Assembly (NCBI RefSeq): GCF_016901225.1
Contig: NZ_JAFEUL010000007.1
Location: 62,001 to 126,000 of the forward strand
From: Actibacterium sp. 188UL27-1
GTDB lineage: Bacteria > Pseudomonadota > Alphaproteobacteria > Rhodobacterales > Rhodobacteraceae
Length of the DNA: 64,000 nt
Reading direction: 5' to 3'
Shown here: positions 48,294-58,122 of the stretch, in pieces
How the letters are laid out: each line of letters starts with the position of its first letter
Numbering within the stretch: the stretch's first letter is position 1
Program-made: the position numbers and the translations under genes
The notes under the pieces: generated by a model
Seen by the model: the letters and a program-made list of their open reading frames with translations, nothing else
Told to the model about the DNA's origin: nothing
Database searches by the model: none

Positions 48294-48308
48294 TTAACCC
48301 TCTGTTAA
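48294..48308 (+). promoter_or_regulatory. CtrA-type box upstream of the MshEN-glycosyltransferase gene
   Basis: TTAACCCTCTGTTAA fits TTAA-N7-TTAA exactly and ends 53 bases before the start codon at 48362. A further TTAA lies five bases upstream of the box. Confidence 0.6.
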
Positions 48309-48361
48309 CCTTGACATATCACGTTCGCCCGGTGCGATGGGGCCGAATGCATGGTTAAGGT

Positions 48362-50404
48362 ATGGCGGTCCAAAGTGAACAAGTTACAGGCGATACGACC
48401 GTTGTATCGCTGCCGGAACGAACCCTACGGGTCGTCGGCACCACACAGGCAAACCGCCCCAAACTTCTGGGCGAACATCTCGTCGAAACGGGTCAGATCG
48501 AACCCGGCGATCTGGCAAAGGCGCTGGCCATTCAAGCCCGGTCCGAGGCGCGCATCGGCGATATTCTTGCCACGATGGGTGCCATCTCGGATGAAGAGCT
48601 GTTTGAGACCCTGTCCGACCAATATGCGGCGGACCTGATCGACCTGACCGGTATCACACCGGATGCCGCGCTGATTGATCGATATGGGGCCGCCAATTGC
48701 CTGCGCGACGCCGTCATACCAGTCCAACAGGCGGGCCATCTGACCGTCATCGCAACGGCGCGTCCCGATCAGTTTGCGGACAAGCTGGAGACGCTGAACG
48801 CGTTGTTTGGCCCCGTCGCACTGGCCCTTGCGCCCGAAGATCAGATTGCAGCAGCCCTGGCCAAGGTCCGTCGACATGTCCTGGCCCGGAACGCGCAGAC
48901 CAAAACCCCAGCGCACTATAGTTGCCGCAGCCTGATCGGCATGCGCTCACGTATGATGATGGCCCTCAGCCTTGCCCTTATGTTCACCGCCGCGATCATC
49001 TGGCCCCAGACCGCTTTCCTGATCCTGTGCGGTTGGGCTATTTTTACCTTGGCCATCACCGTCGCGATCAAGGTTATGGCAACCGCGATGACCCTGCGGT
49101 CGCTTGGCACCGATCGCCCCTCCCCGTTCCTTGGCGCGCGGGACAAGATCACCTCCATCGCCCGCCTGCCCACCGTTTCGATCATGGTGCCGCTCTTTCG
49201 CGAACAGGCTGTGGCCAAAACCCTGCTCAAACGGCTTGCCCGCATTGCCTATCCCAAAGAGCTGCTGGATATCTGTTTGGTGGTCGAGGCCGACGATACG
49301 ACCACACGCGACGCAATCGCCAAAACCCGCCTGCCCCGCTGGACCAGGGTGGTCACCGTGCCCGAGGGTGAGATCCAGACCAAACCCCGCGCTCTGAACT
49401 ATGCGTTGGATTTCTGCCGCGGGGACATCATCGGCGTTTGGGATGCCGAAGACGCGCCCGCCGCCGACCAGCTTCACCGCGTCGTCCAGCGCTTTCAGGA
49501 AAGCGGGCCAGACCTGGCCTGTCTCCAGGGCCAACTTGATTTCTATAATCCCCGGATCAACTGGCTGTCACGTTGCTTTACCATCGAATATGCCTCCTGG
49601 TTTCGGGTGCTGCTGCCCGGGATGGAGCAGTTGGGCCTTGCCATTCCCCTTGGCGGCACGACCCTGTTTTTCCGCCGCGAGGTGCTGGAAGAACTTGGCG
49701 GCTGGGATGCCCATAACGTGACCGAAGACGCGGATCTGGGCATTCGCCTGGCGCGTCAGGGCTACCGGACCGAAATGATCGAGACGACGACCCAGGAAGA
49801 GGCCAATTGCAAGACCCTGCCCTGGATCAAGCAACGCTCCCGCTGGCTCAAGGGCTATGCCATGACCTGGGCCGTCCACATGCGTGACCCGGTGGCGCTT
49901 TGGCGCGACCTCGGCCCGTGGCAGTTTTTCGGGGTGCAGGTGGTGTTTCTGGGAACGCTCAGCCAGTTCCTGCTCGCGCCGTTGCTATGGTCCTTCTGGA
50001 TCACCCTTTTCGGCCTGTCCCATCCGGTTGTGGACATCCTGCCAACGGCCGTCTTCTGGACCTGCATCACCGTCTTTGTGGTGGCCGAATTGGTCAACCT
50101 GGCCATTGGCACCCTTGGCCTGGCCCGGTCAGGCCGCCAACAGATGTTGTGTTGGGTGCCCTTCATGCATTTCTATTTCCCGTTGGGTGCCATCGCCTCC
50201 TACAAGGCCCTGTGGGAGGTTGTGGTCGCGCCGTTCTACTGGGACAAGACCATGCATGGCCTCCATGACGAGGCGCCCAACGAACAACCCGACACCGTCG
50301 ACATTCCGGAACAGGCCGTAGCACCATTGCGTGACGTGTCGGCGCCCCCGTCGGAGCCTGTCGTCAGTCCTGCCGCATCGATCGAACAGGCCGCTACAGG
50401 TTAG
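48362..50404 (+). CDS. MshEN-domain glycosyltransferase family 2 (c-di-GMP-regulated polysaccharide synthase type)
   Basis: This is a 680-residue inner-membrane protein. Residues 35-58 and 64-87 form two 24-residue MshEN motifs, joined by the canonical five-residue spacer: LLGEHL...ALAIQ and RIGDIL...TLSDQ. The first lacks the usual Arg; the second has it. MshEN binds c-di-GMP. Two membrane helices follow (about 200-245). The GT2 domain has VPLFREQAVAKTLL, WDAEDAP, TEDADLG and the QRSRW motif (near 498). C-terminal membrane helices are at about 525-640. It resembles NfrB, a c-di-GMP-activated exopolysaccharide synthase that carries its MshEN at the other end. Confidence 0.85.
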   Translation: MAVQSEQVTGDTTVVSLPERTLRVVGTTQANRPKLLGEHLVETGQIEPGDLAKALAIQARSEARIGDILATMGAISDEELFETLSDQYAADLIDLTGITPDAALIDRYGAANCLRDAVIPVQQAGHLTVIATARPDQFADKLETLNALFGPVALALAPEDQIAAALAKVRRHVLARNAQTKTPAHYSCRSLIGMRSRMMMALSLALMFTAAIIWPQTAFLILCGWAIFTLAITVAIKVMATAMTLRSLGTDRPSPFLGARDKITSIARLPTVSIMVPLFREQAVAKTLLKRLARIAYPKELLDICLVVEADDTTTRDAIAKTRLPRWTRVVTVPEGEIQTKPRALNYALDFCRGDIIGVWDAEDAPAADQLHRVVQRFQESGPDLACLQGQLDFYNPRINWLSRCFTIEYASWFRVLLPGMEQLGLAIPLGGTTLFFRREVLEELGGWDAHNVTEDADLGIRLARQGYRTEMIETTTQEEANCKTLPWIKQRSRWLKGYAMTWAVHMRDPVALWRDLGPWQFFGVQVVFLGTLSQFLLAPLLWSFWITLFGLSHPVVDILPTAVFWTCITVFVVAELVNLAIGTLGLARSGRQQMLCWVPFMHFYFPLGAIASYKALWEVVVAPFYWDKTMHGLHDEAPNEQPDTVDIPEQAVAPLRDVSAPPSEPVVSPAASIEQAATG

Positions 50405-51047
50405 GTTCGGCCGTCTCCGCATCAAGCTTGAGCCGCTGCACGAACGCGATGGAGATATGGCTTTTGAGCGCTTCATAAGCCGCGTCACCATCGCCCTGCG
50501 TGATCGCATCGACGATCTTTTGATGCTCTGCCAAGGCCGTTTCCCCCCGACCGACGGCTGCAAGGGAGGTCGTGGCCATCAACGCCATGGAGCGATAGAC
50601 CAGATCCAGCTGCTGCACCAGATACCGGTTATGGGAGGCCAGGTGGATCTGCCGGTGAAACCGGCGGTTCGCCCGGGCCAAGGCAGATGGGTCATTGATC
50701 AGCGCCCGGTCCGTATCGACCATATCGCATAACACCTTGATCTCTTCATCTGTCGCATGTCGCGCAGCCAGCCGTGCGGCCAACCCCTCTAGCTCGCAGC
50801 GCACGACATAAAGCTCGGCCAACTGGTTATGATCCAGCGAGGCGACGATCAGGCTCCGCCCGTCCCGCGCCAGCAAGGACTGGGTCTCCAACCGCTGCAG
50901 GGCCTCCCGGATCGGGGTCCGCGACACACCAAACCGGTCCGCCAACTCGCTTTCCACCAACCGGTCACCCGGGCGGTAGACACCCACATCGATTGCGTCC
51001 AGGATCAGTTGATAGGCATCCTTCTGCGGCGCACGGATCTCTGGCAT
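50394..51047 (-). CDS. GntR-family regulator with FCD ligand domain
   Basis: This 217-residue repressor has an N-terminal winged helix (DVGVYRPGDRLVESELADRFGVSRTPIREALQRLETQSLL) and an FCD domain (RANRRFHRQIHLASHN, ...TALAEHQKIVDAI). The FCD His and Asp pattern usually binds a metal and a carboxylate ligand. Start 51047 (MPEIRAP) is preferred. Its 3' end overlaps the glycosyltransferase stop on the other strand by 11 bases. Target unknown. Confidence 0.9.
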   Translation of the reverse strand: MPEIRAPQKDAYQLILDAIDVGVYRPGDRLVESELADRFGVSRTPIREALQRLETQSLLARDGRSLIVASLDHNQLAELYVVRCELEGLAARLAARHATDEEIKVLCDMVDTDRALINDPSALARANRRFHRQIHLASHNRYLVQQLDLVYRSMALMATTSLAAVGRGETALAEHQKIVDAITQGDGDAAYEALKSHISIAFVQRLKLDAETAEPNL

Positions 51048-51160
51048 CACTTGGTCCTCTCTGCCGGGTTGGAGCAGGCTAACCCCCTGGCAGGTCTGAC
51101 GCAATGTCACACAGCGCCGCTGGCCCATGCGCCCTATGTTGACGCGTGATGGAGGACATG

Positions 51161-52357
51161 ATGGCCCGAACCCGAACCGATATCCTTGTTGCCGGCGGCG
51201 GTATTGCCGGCCTGACCGCCGCTGCGGCCTGCGCCCATGCCGGGCACAGCGTCACGCTGGTCTCCCCCGACACCCCCGTGACCGAACCTGCCGCCGACGG
51301 CTCTGATCTCCGCTCGACGGCTTTCCTGCAACCGGCCGTCGCCTTGTTCGACAAAATCGGCCTGTGGTCTGATCTTGGCCCGCAAGCCACGGCGCTGGAC
51401 GGGCTGCGCATTGTGGATAGCATCGGTTGGCCGCCCGAAGTGCGCACGACGCGCGAGTTTCAATCCACGGATATCAGCGACCAGCCCTTTGGCTGGAACC
51501 TGCTGAACTGGCAAACCCTGGGCCGCTTGGTCCAATCGCTTGAGCGCCACAAACATGTGGATCTGTGCTACGGCACTGCGTTCAAAAGCATGGTTCAACG
51601 CGACCGGGAGGTGATCGTCACCCTGACCAACGGGGACAGTATCGCCGCGCGCCTGGTCGTCGCCGCCGATGGTCGTAACTCCGCCGTGCGCGCCGCCGCC
51701 GGGATCGATGTCGCAACAACCCGCTACGGGCAAAAGGCGCTCGCCTTTGTCGTGGGGCACGCGATCCCGCACGAAAATGTCTCGACCGAGATTTATAACG
51801 AAGGGGGGCCGTTCACCATGGTCCCCCTGCCCGATCAGGACGGGCAACCCGCCTCTGCCATCGTCTGGATGAACCCGTCTGCCAAGGCGTTGGAACTGGC
51901 CGACCTGCCGGATGCCGACTTCGCCGCCCATGCCAGCGAACGGTCTTGTCACTGGCTGGGCCCGATGACGCTGAAATCACCACGCCGGATCTGGCCCATC
52001 ATCAGCCAACGCGCCCAGGCTTTGACGGCTCCACGGGTCGCATTGCTGGCTGAAGCGGCCCATGTCGTGCCACCCATCGGCGCGCAAGGCCTCAACACAT
52101 CGCTCAATGATATCGCGGCGCTGATGGGCGCTTTGACCGCCCATCCCGGTGACCCCGGCGCCGACACCGTGCTGGCCACGTATCGTCGCGCCCGCACCGC
52201 TGATATCCGGGCGCGCGTCGCCGCCATCGACCTTTTCAACCGGGTGACGAAATCCGGTACACCATGGCTCCAATCCCTGCGGCTGAACGGGCTCAAGCTG
52301 GTCCATGATGCGGCCCCTCTGCGCCGCAGCGTGATGCGCGCCGGGATAGGAGGGTAG
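51161..52357 (+). CDS. UbiH/UbiF-family FAD-dependent hydroxylase
   Basis: This 398-residue flavoprotein has the N-terminal FAD fold VAGGGIAGLTAA, the middle AADGRNSAVRAAAGI (DG motif), and the second FAD segment LAEAAHVVPPIGAQGLN. In the last motif Glu replaces the usual Asp of GDAAH. It is expected to hydroxylate a ring position of a ubiquinone precursor; the exact position cannot be told. Start ATG 51161 follows a GGAGG site with two in-frame alternatives (51149, 51158). Confidence 0.88.
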   Translation: MARTRTDILVAGGGIAGLTAAAACAHAGHSVTLVSPDTPVTEPAADGSDLRSTAFLQPAVALFDKIGLWSDLGPQATALDGLRIVDSIGWPPEVRTTREFQSTDISDQPFGWNLLNWQTLGRLVQSLERHKHVDLCYGTAFKSMVQRDREVIVTLTNGDSIAARLVVAADGRNSAVRAAAGIDVATTRYGQKALAFVVGHAIPHENVSTEIYNEGGPFTMVPLPDQDGQPASAIVWMNPSAKALELADLPDADFAAHASERSCHWLGPMTLKSPRRIWPIISQRAQALTAPRVALLAEAAHVVPPIGAQGLNTSLNDIAALMGALTAHPGDPGADTVLATYRRARTADIRARVAAIDLFNRVTKSGTPWLQSLRLNGLKLVHDAAPLRRSVMRAGIGG

Positions 52358-52458
52358 CTGGCGGCCCGCAGATCACAGTTTCGCCGCAATCTCACCGCTA
52401 ATCGCCCTTAGATCCGGCCTAACCTCAGGCATGGGGTGGATTTAACGGAAATGATAGT

Positions 52459-53262
52459 ATGCGACACGGGATTTGGATCATTCTTGCCGCCTTGCTTATG
52501 GGCGGGCCGCAGGCAGGCCTCACGCAGACCAAGGATCGTCTGGACCGGCGCGACAAACTTTTTGGATTCGAATCCGTTGGCAGACTTGAAAGCCGCGGTG
52601 GCAATTGCACGGCGGCACTCATCACCCGCGACGTGGCACTGACCGCCGCCCATTGTGTCTACCGCAAAGGCACGGATTTTGTCTTTCGTGCGGGCTACAG
52701 CGACGGCGCTGCCATCGCGACCCGCAAGGCCGTGGATGTCGTGATCGCCCCGGGTTATCTTGAGGCCAAGAAGACAGGCGACTGGGTCAGTGCCATCGCC
52801 AATGATGTGGCGCTCGTTCGGCTGATCATCCCGATCTACGACCATGGCGCCAACCCCTATCAACTTGCCAAGACCCCGCGGGAAGGGGCCAAGCTGACCC
52901 TGGCCTCCTACGGCCAGGGCCGGATGGAGGCACTGACCCTGGAACGCGGCTGCTCCCTGAACACGCAATACCGCCAAGGCATCGTGGGTATGGATTGTGA
53001 TGCGACATTCGGATCCTCCGGCGCGCCGGTTTTCGTCCAGGTTGCCGGGACACAACGGATCTTTTCCATCGTATCAAGCGGCACCAATTCAGAGACCGGT
53101 GAAAAGATAACCTACGGCGTCGAACTGGCCAAGCATGTTCCCAAGCTGCTGCAGGTTCTGCGCAACAGGCGGGCGCTTGCGCCCGTCGGTGTCGGGGCGC
53201 GACGGGTCAGGATCGGAGAGCGGACAGAGGGTGGCGCCCGTTTCGTCCGCCCCGGCGGCTGA
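52459..53262 (+). CDS. Trypsin-like serine protease, secreted
   Basis: This 267-residue S1-family protein has a signal peptide (MRHGIWIILAALLMGG...). The catalytic triad is visible: His65 in LTAAHCVY, Asp116 in NDVALVRL and Ser187 in FGSSGAPV, where Ser replaces the usual Asp before the nucleophile. Four Cys suggest disulfides, so it acts in the periplasm or outside. It is single on its strand and its 3' side holds iteron array B. Confidence 0.88.
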   Translation: MRHGIWIILAALLMGGPQAGLTQTKDRLDRRDKLFGFESVGRLESRGGNCTAALITRDVALTAAHCVYRKGTDFVFRAGYSDGAAIATRKAVDVVIAPGYLEAKKTGDWVSAIANDVALVRLIIPIYDHGANPYQLAKTPREGAKLTLASYGQGRMEALTLERGCSLNTQYRQGIVGMDCDATFGSSGAPVFVQVAGTQRIFSIVSSGTNSETGEKITYGVELAKHVPKLLQVLRNRRALAPVGVGARRVRIGERTEGGARFVRPGG

Positions 53263-53356
53263 TTTCACCGAGCGACAGGCTTGCAGAAAATTCTGTGCAG
53301 CGAAGCTGAAAAACCGGTTGCTCCCAAGCGCCAGCCCGAACGTGGATATGCCATCT

Positions 53357-53396
53357 GTATGCATGATTTATGTATGGCATATGTATGGAATGTGTA
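53357..53396. repeat. Phased 11-bp iteron array, copy B (4 units)
   Basis: The hexamers ATGCAT, ATGTAT, ATGTAT and GTGTAT start 11 bp apart; a weaker fifth unit (ATGCCA) precedes them. A T-rich tract follows. It shares 29 of 40 bases with copy A at 42928-42967. It lies between the convergent protease and Lrp genes, so it is not an obvious promoter element. Confidence 0.7.
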
Positions 53397-53451
53397 TCCG
53401 TCTTTTCGCACACTCAGCGGCGATGAGGGGACGAATGCGCGCTAAAGCACA

Positions 53452-53910
53452 TTAGCCCAAGGGACCAGGCAGGCGTTCCTCACTCAACAAGACATTGGCC
53501 TCGACCTCGCCAATACCGGGTAATGTCATGATCCGGCGGCGCAGCACCCGTTCAAAATCAGGCAGATCGCGGGCGACGATCCGCAGGCGGTAATCGTAAA
53601 GGCCAAGCACATGCTCAACGGTCTGCACCTCGGGGATGGCGGTAACCGCTCGCTCGAAATCCTCCAAACTGACGCGGCCCTTGGTGGCCAGCTTCACGCC
53701 CAGAAAGACGGTCACACCAAAGCCAAGCGCCTGTTTATCCAACAAAATTCTGCGCCCACCCAGAATCCCTGCTTCCTCCAACCGCCGCACACGGCGCCAT
53801 GTTGCAGGCTGGCTCATCCCCAGATCACGCGCGACTTGCCCCGTGCCAAGGGTGGCATCTGTTACCAGTTTGCGCAGGATCGCGCGGTCGATGTCATCCA
53901 GATCAATCAC
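53452..53910 (-). CDS. Lrp/AsnC-family regulator, second of a pair
   Basis: This 152-residue protein has a winged helix (DDIDRAILRKLVTDATLGTGQVARDLGMSQPATWRRVRRLEEAG) and an AsnC/RAM effector domain. It starts with GTG at 53910, overlapping the upstream Lrp stop in GTGA, so the two Lrp proteins are made from one message and may form mixed octamers. The pair is divergent from ilvC. Confidence 0.9.
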   Translation of the reverse strand: MIDLDDIDRAILRKLVTDATLGTGQVARDLGMSQPATWRRVRRLEEAGILGGRRILLDKQALGFGVTVFLGVKLATKGRVSLEDFERAVTAIPEVQTVEHVLGLYDYRLRIVARDLPDFERVLRRRIMTLPGIGEVEANVLLSEERLPGPLG

Positions 53911-54365
53911 AAGGGTAGCGCCTCATCATCCTTGATCGTCGCCACATGCATCAACGCCTCGATATCCGTGATATGGGGAAGGGCCAGGATCCGGGTCCGG
54001 TAAACCTCCTGGTAATGCGCCATGTCCCGCGCCAGAACCTGCAACCTTAGATCAACACGCCCCAAAAATGTTTGTATCTCAATGACTTCCGGCACGCCCC
54101 TCGCCGCGCCCAGCATTTCGTCAAAGGCCCGGGGGTCCGTCTTGTCCAGCGTGATCCGAAGCGAGACCTGTACCGCAAATCCCAACGCGGCCCAGTTGAT
54201 CACCCGCTCCTGACCCAGTAGCACCTTGTTTTGGCTCAACTTTTCCAATCGCCGCGCTGCAGTTGATGGCGTAACACCCGCCCGCTCGGCCAAGGCGGCC
54301 GTGGTATCATTGGGGGCCGCCATGAGCTGACGTAACAAGCGGCGATCAGTATCTGTGATCTGCAT
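53907..54365 (-). CDS. Lrp/AsnC-family regulator, first of a pair
   Basis: This 152-residue protein has a helix-turn-helix (TDTDRRLLRQLMAAPNDTTAALAERAGVTPSTAARRLEKLSQ) and an AsnC-type ligand domain. It is only partly similar to the second Lrp. It is transcribed divergently from ilvC across a 132-bp AT-rich region, which suggests control of branched-chain amino-acid synthesis, as Lrp often does. That control is inferred. Confidence 0.9.
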   Translation of the reverse strand: MQITDTDRRLLRQLMAAPNDTTAALAERAGVTPSTAARRLEKLSQNKVLLGQERVINWAALGFAVQVSLRITLDKTDPRAFDEMLGAARGVPEVIEIQTFLGRVDLRLQVLARDMAHYQEVYRTRILALPHITDIEALMHVATIKDDEALPL

Positions 54366-54434
54366 GAAATTATACTAAACATCAAATACTGCACATGAAA
54401 CTGGTGTATATTAAGTATTTTTTGGTATATTTGA

Positions 54435-55520
<1,086 letters not shown>

Positions 55521-55615
55521 GGGGGCGGCCCCGCGGTTTTTGCTAATACTGGGTGCCTTTAAAGGGATGCGGCGTGATCATGATGCGCAACATATCTTTA
55601 TGAGGTTGATACGAA

Positions 55616-55642
55616 TGGCCCGGCGAGGGGATCGCCGGGCCA
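55616..55642. terminator. 11-bp hairpin between ilvC and the 56-aa gene
   Basis: The stem is TGGCCCGGCGA / TCGCCGGGCCA with a five-base loop. It lies between two convergent genes, so it may terminate both. There is no T-run on either side. Confidence 0.5.
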
Positions 55643-55649
55643 GTACTCA

Positions 55650-55820
55650 TTACACGTCTGCCGGCGCAGCATCACTCGGAACATCGGAAGCAAGCGTCGA
55701 TTTGGGGGCATCGGGGTCATCAAGACGTTTCTCGACAGCCCGTTTCCCCATCAGCCCAAAAACCGTGCCGGCCAATAGAGTCATCAGGGCCAGCAAGGGC
55801 AGAAAAAACCAGATATCCAT
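55650..55820 (-). CDS. 56-residue single-helix membrane protein
   Basis: This small gene reads MDIWFFLPLLALMTLLAG and then a charged tail ending DAAPADV. It has one membrane helix (residues 4-25), and a strong GGAGGTC ribosome binding site six bases before ATG 55820. Function is unknown. It is flanked by two near-identical GC-rich hairpins (55616-55642 and 55900-55924). Confidence 0.65.
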   Translation of the reverse strand: MDIWFFLPLLALMTLLAGTVFGLMGKRAVEKRLDDPDAPKSTLASDVPSDAAPADV

Positions 55821-56459
55821 TTTGACCTCCGTCAGGTTGCGCAAAACAAACCCGCGAGGATCGGCCTGGTTCCCACGAAAGAGGCGCATCACGGAAATTG
55901 CCCGGCGATTGGGGATCGCCGGGCGGTGCGTCATGAAAAGCACGACATCTCGGGAAAAACTGGGACAGAGCCTGAGTTTTCGGCATAATTTCCGACCTCT
56001 GAGCCCACCCGATTCTGCCGCAGCGCGGGGAACCCACTCTTCCCCGCGCGGAATTTAAACGGCTCTCAAGGTCAGACTGTCAGTCCTGCAAATCCGACGC
56101 ACCAAGATGGCCACCAGTCCATCGCTGTTGCTCAACCGCGCAAGGAATGTGAGGGGGATCACCGCCCGTCGGACGGTGTATTGGCCCATTGTCCTTAGCC
56201 GGGATTGGCATGAACCCGTCATATGCCATCCGCTGACCTGGCGAATGTGCATCGCAGAGGTGGTCATCAGTTCGAAACCCGCAGGTGTCCTGATCAATCC
56301 CAAAACAGATGTGATCGAAATTCAGCCAGACAAAATCAGCCCCCAGCATGGCAATCGTCCTCCGTAAAATAGACGTTGATGTTCAATCGCGTTTAACGGC
56401 CAAATCGGGCCGTGATTGAAATCTATCCTAGCTTTCGCTAGCGTTAACGTTGAGTTTTC
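55821..56459. other. Intergenic region before the CadC-like gene, 639 bp
   Basis: It contains the hairpin at 55900-55924. Overlapping open frames of about 85 codons exist on both strands between 56055 and 56367, but neither has a clear start signal or known motif. Sequence close to 56459 is lower in GC and probably holds the promoter of the regulator. Confidence 0.4.
55900..55924. repeat. 10-bp inverted repeat related to the hairpin at 55616
   Basis: GCCCGGCGAT / ATCGCCGGGC with a five-base TGGGG loop. The stem core CCCGGCGA repeats that of the hairpin at 55616-55642, on the other side of the small gene. Confidence 0.6.
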
Positions 56460-58073
56460 GTGGAGTTTGATCGCAACGCACGGCGCAACGAAAGGCGCGA
56501 TACCGTGAAACGCTGGCAATTTATCGAAGAAGACAGGACGCTGATTTGCGGATCGGAGGTGATTGGAATCACTCCGAAAGCCGCGGCTGTGCTGGGTCAT
56601 CTGGCCGCCCGTAAGGACAAGATCGTCCCGCGGGAGGAGCTGATCGACGCCGTTTGGCCGGGGTTACACGTGACCCCGGATCTGGTGCGGGAATACATTT
56701 TTGACCTGCGTGCAGCCTTGGGAGATGACGCAAAATCCCCCCGTTATATCGAAACGGTCCGTGGAAAAGGCTTTCGCCTGATCGGTGACATCGTCCCAAC
56801 GACCCGCCGGGATATGGTGCCCCACGAGGCCAGCAAAGGCGAAATTCGCCCAATGATCGCAGTGCTCCGCCCGGACTGTTACGATACTGCGCCCCAATGG
56901 CAGGGCTTCATGGATGGCGTGGCCGAGGACATCACCATTATGCTGACCCGCGCGCGGGAGATCGCGGTCGTATCGCGCCATTCAAGCTTTGCCATCGATA
57001 CGGGCCAAGATCTCAGGGATGTGGCTACGCATCTCGGTGCTGGCTACCTGCTGGTCAGCTCAATCGCCGTTTTTGATGATACGGCTCGTATCGTGTTCCA
57101 ACTCGTTGATGGCCGGACCGGGGGCTACATCTGGTCCCACCGTTCCGATGACCCGATCGGCGCACTACTGCCCCTTGGTGATAAGATCGTGGGTCAGGTC
57201 GCCAATGCGCTTGTCGGTTGGCAGGGGGAGGTCCACCGCGCCGAATTCCGGATGATCGCTGGGCGCGACGATGCCAGCCTCAATGGCTACCAGCATTTCG
57301 TGCGCGCCTGCGACCCCAACTTACAGCGCGATGCGAACGGGCTGCGCAAGTCCCTGCAGCACCTGGACCAATGCTTGGCGCGTCAGCCGGATCTAGTCAG
57401 CGCTTGGGTCATGACATGCGTGGTATGCCATTGCCTGAGTACGATGTCCGGTTTCCAAGATCAGGCTCTGCTGAAGAAGTACGACCGCGCCGTGGAAAAG
57501 GCGTTCACGCTGGATCCAAACGACGTATACATCCTTTATATCCTCGCCTTGAAATCCGCGCGGAGCGGTGATCAAGTGACCGCGCACAGCCTGATCCGGC
57601 GGGCTATGGACCAGCATTCCCCAGATGCCCGCAGTTTTCTTGCCATATCTGCACTCTGCATCCTAATCGACTGGAACCCCGACGCGGCCCTCGAAGCGCT
57701 CGACAACGGGTTGTCTCGCATCACGCTGCCCGCTGGGTGGCACCGGATGTTTGAGGCGCGGTTGGCCTTCTTTCTGGGTGACTATAGCCGGGCCGTCGAC
57801 GCCTCCATGGCAGGCAGAGATCATGTTACCGCGCTGGTCTTTCGATGCCTGTCGCAAGCAATGTCGGATGATCTTGACGCCGCATCGCAGACCTTGGCAA
57901 CGCTGCGCGGCCATGATGCGGCGTTTGATTTTCGCAGCTATGCCAACAACTTACCAATCGCACACCCTGAAGCGCTGGCGCGATACTATCAGGCAGTGGC
58001 CCGGGTCACACGGCTGGATGACACCACACCGCACGCGGTTCTGGCCGAATGCACGAAATGGGCCGCACAATAG
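56460..58073 (+). CDS. CadC-like winged-helix regulator with TPR-type C-terminus
   Basis: This 537-residue protein has an N-terminal Trans_reg_C winged helix (about residues 18-105: ITPKAAAVLGHLAARKDKIVPREELIDAVWPG, ...VRGKGFRLIGD). A TolB-like/FlgO-like segment follows (about 125-245, with DGVAEDITIMLTRA), and then helical TPR-type repeats to the end. There is no membrane helix, so unlike CadC it is cytoplasmic. A GTG start at 56460 is the longest; GTG at 56505 is possible. Targets unknown. Confidence 0.85.
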   Translation: MEFDRNARRNERRDTVKRWQFIEEDRTLICGSEVIGITPKAAAVLGHLAARKDKIVPREELIDAVWPGLHVTPDLVREYIFDLRAALGDDAKSPRYIETVRGKGFRLIGDIVPTTRRDMVPHEASKGEIRPMIAVLRPDCYDTAPQWQGFMDGVAEDITIMLTRAREIAVVSRHSSFAIDTGQDLRDVATHLGAGYLLVSSIAVFDDTARIVFQLVDGRTGGYIWSHRSDDPIGALLPLGDKIVGQVANALVGWQGEVHRAEFRMIAGRDDASLNGYQHFVRACDPNLQRDANGLRKSLQHLDQCLARQPDLVSAWVMTCVVCHCLSTMSGFQDQALLKKYDRAVEKAFTLDPNDVYILYILALKSARSGDQVTAHSLIRRAMDQHSPDARSFLAISALCILIDWNPDAALEALDNGLSRITLPAGWHRMFEARLAFFLGDYSRAVDASMAGRDHVTALVFRCLSQAMSDDLDAASQTLATLRGHDAAFDFRSYANNLPIAHPEALARYYQAVARVTRLDDTTPHAVLAECTKWAAQ

Positions 58074-58122
58074 GGTCTGAGATCTGATTGACCCCACCGT
58101 CGGGCTGGGGTCTTTACGGTCC

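Noticed and set aside
50394-50404. Overlapping stop codons of the convergent glycosyltransferase and GntR genes
   Set aside because: An 11-bp convergent overlap is common in compact genomes and needs no special explanation.
56055-56367. Overlapping 80-90 codon frames on both strands
   Set aside because: Neither has a convincing start or codon pattern; left as intergenic.
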